Source: Bacteroidota bacterium
Lineage (GTDB): Bacteria > Bacteroidota > Bacteroidia > Flavobacteriales_F > PHOS-HE28
Direction of reading: 5' to 3'
Assembly (NCBI GenBank): GCA_023430325.1
Contig: JAEZAU010000132.1
Coordinates: 1 to 5,095 of the forward strand
DNA: 5,095 nucleotides
Position numbers and translations under genes: made by a program. Below, piece after piece: positions 4,593 through 5,095 of this stretch; position 1 is the first letter of the stretch; each line of letters begins with the position of its first letter. The notes beneath the pieces were generated by a model. That model made no database searches. It had not been told where the DNA came from and saw only the letters and a program-made list of their open reading frames with translations.

Positions 4593-5095
4593 CTACCCCA
4601 GCACCTCCCGAAACAACCGCAAATACTCCCCCCTCCACGCCTTCACGCTCCACCTCTCCTCCACCGATCGGCGCGCGGCCGCACCCATCCTGCCTCGCAA
4701 TTCCGCATCCTCCACCAGCCTGGAGATCTTCTCCACCCACCCCTCCACCGGCCCGGCCAGAAAGCCGTTCACGCCATCCTTTACGATGGTGGTGTTCACG
4801 CCCACCGGCGACATCACCGGCGGTATGCCCATGCCCATGTACTGCAGGCCTTTCAAGCCGCATTTGCCGCGCGCCCATTCGTCATCCGGCAACGGCATGA
4901 TGCCGATGTGGATCGCGGCAAGATCCTGCAACTCGGTATCGCGTTGCCATTTCATTCCGCTGATGCCAAGCTCTTCATCCTTGAACTGCGGATCACCGAT
5001 CACACGGATGGTGATCCGATCGCCAAATCGTTCCTTCAACTTCAATAATGCTGGACGCGCGTACTGGAAATGCTGGATGGTGGTTATGCTCCCGC
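4593..5095 (-). CDS. Glycosyltransferase, GT4-like, C-terminal part
   Basis: The reading frame is open to the right edge, so the gene begins outside the window; a TTG codon at 5045 is internal. The 166 visible residues form the C-terminal, nucleotide-sugar-binding Rossmann half of a GT-B fold enzyme. They open with GSITTIQHFQYARPALLKLK-type sequence, where the start of this domain is expected, and continue with IRVIGD (29-34). Next comes IHIGIMPLPDDEWARGKCGL (61-80), running into KGLQYM (81-86), then SPVGVN (95-100) and VKDGVNGFLA (104-113). Acidic and basic residues in these blocks normally contact the donor. The stop TAG is at 4595-4593. Such enzymes transfer sugars from activated donors during surface polysaccharide, lipopolysaccharide or glycoprotein synthesis; donor and acceptor cannot be read from this part. 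Its GC-rich composition contrasts sharply with the AT-rich gene 78 bases downstream, so the two are unlikely to be long-standing operon partners. Confidence 0.9.
   Translation of the reverse strand, partial: GSITTIQHFQYARPALLKLKERFGDRITIRVIGDPQFKDEELGISGMKWQRDTELQDLAAIHIGIMPLPDDEWARGKCGLKGLQYMGMGIPPVMSPVGVNTTIVKDGVNGFLAGPVEGWVEKISRLVEDAELRGRMGAAARRSVEERWSVKAWRGEYLRLFREVLG

Noticed and set aside
4585..4878. Second minus-strand open frame inside the glycosyltransferase gene
   Set aside because: It is a Gly/Arg-rich alternative frame of a gene with clear GT4-like motifs.

Overview
The window looks like chromosomal DNA from a member of the Bacteroidota, most likely a comparatively GC-rich Flavobacteriales lineage. 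This is inferred from protein style and gene order, not from a marker gene. Three things point that way: a gcvT gene joined to a comB-type phosphatase gene, a zinc phospholipase C / S1-P1 nuclease-like protein whose mature end starts at Trp, and a family-4-type glycosyltransferase with the IMPLPDDEWA...KCGLKGLQYM block. Shine-Dalgarno sequences are weak or absent, and boxes resembling the Bacteroidota -7 element (TAnnTTTG) lie before two genes.

Positions 1-2198 (minus strand) hold a tight three-gene operon read right to left. gcvT (glycine-cleavage T protein) overlaps comB (2-phosphosulfolactate phosphatase family) by one base (TGATG). comB overlaps a secreted zinc phospholipase C / S1-P1 nuclease-like gene by four bases (ATGA); that last gene runs off the left edge.

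Positions 2199-3728 are an accessory, repeat-rich block. It holds one copy of an extragenic repeat (about 2306-2398), a decayed inverted REP-like sequence (2402-2443) and a small three-helix membrane protein gene (2486-2746). Next come two tandem REP-like hairpin units (2772-2905), then a REP-associated tyrosine transposase (RAYT) gene whose GTG start lies inside the second unit (2896-3483). A third REP hairpin follows in inverted orientation (3502-3535), and then the second copy of the extragenic repeat (about 3596-3691). A RAYT gene flanked by its own oppositely oriented REPs is the layout called a REPtron. The hairpins share a nine-base-pair stem, a single bulged T and a compensatory change in the top stem, which supports a folded single-stranded DNA substrate.

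Positions 3729-4514 (minus) encode a visibly AT-richer, probably secreted protein with a likely beta-sandwich, of unknown function. Positions 4593-5095 (minus) encode the C-terminal part of a GC-rich glycosyltransferase that enters from the right edge. The accessory block and the AT-rich gene therefore sit between two core-like, GC-rich stretches. I see no rRNA, tRNA, CRISPR array or complete conventional insertion sequence.
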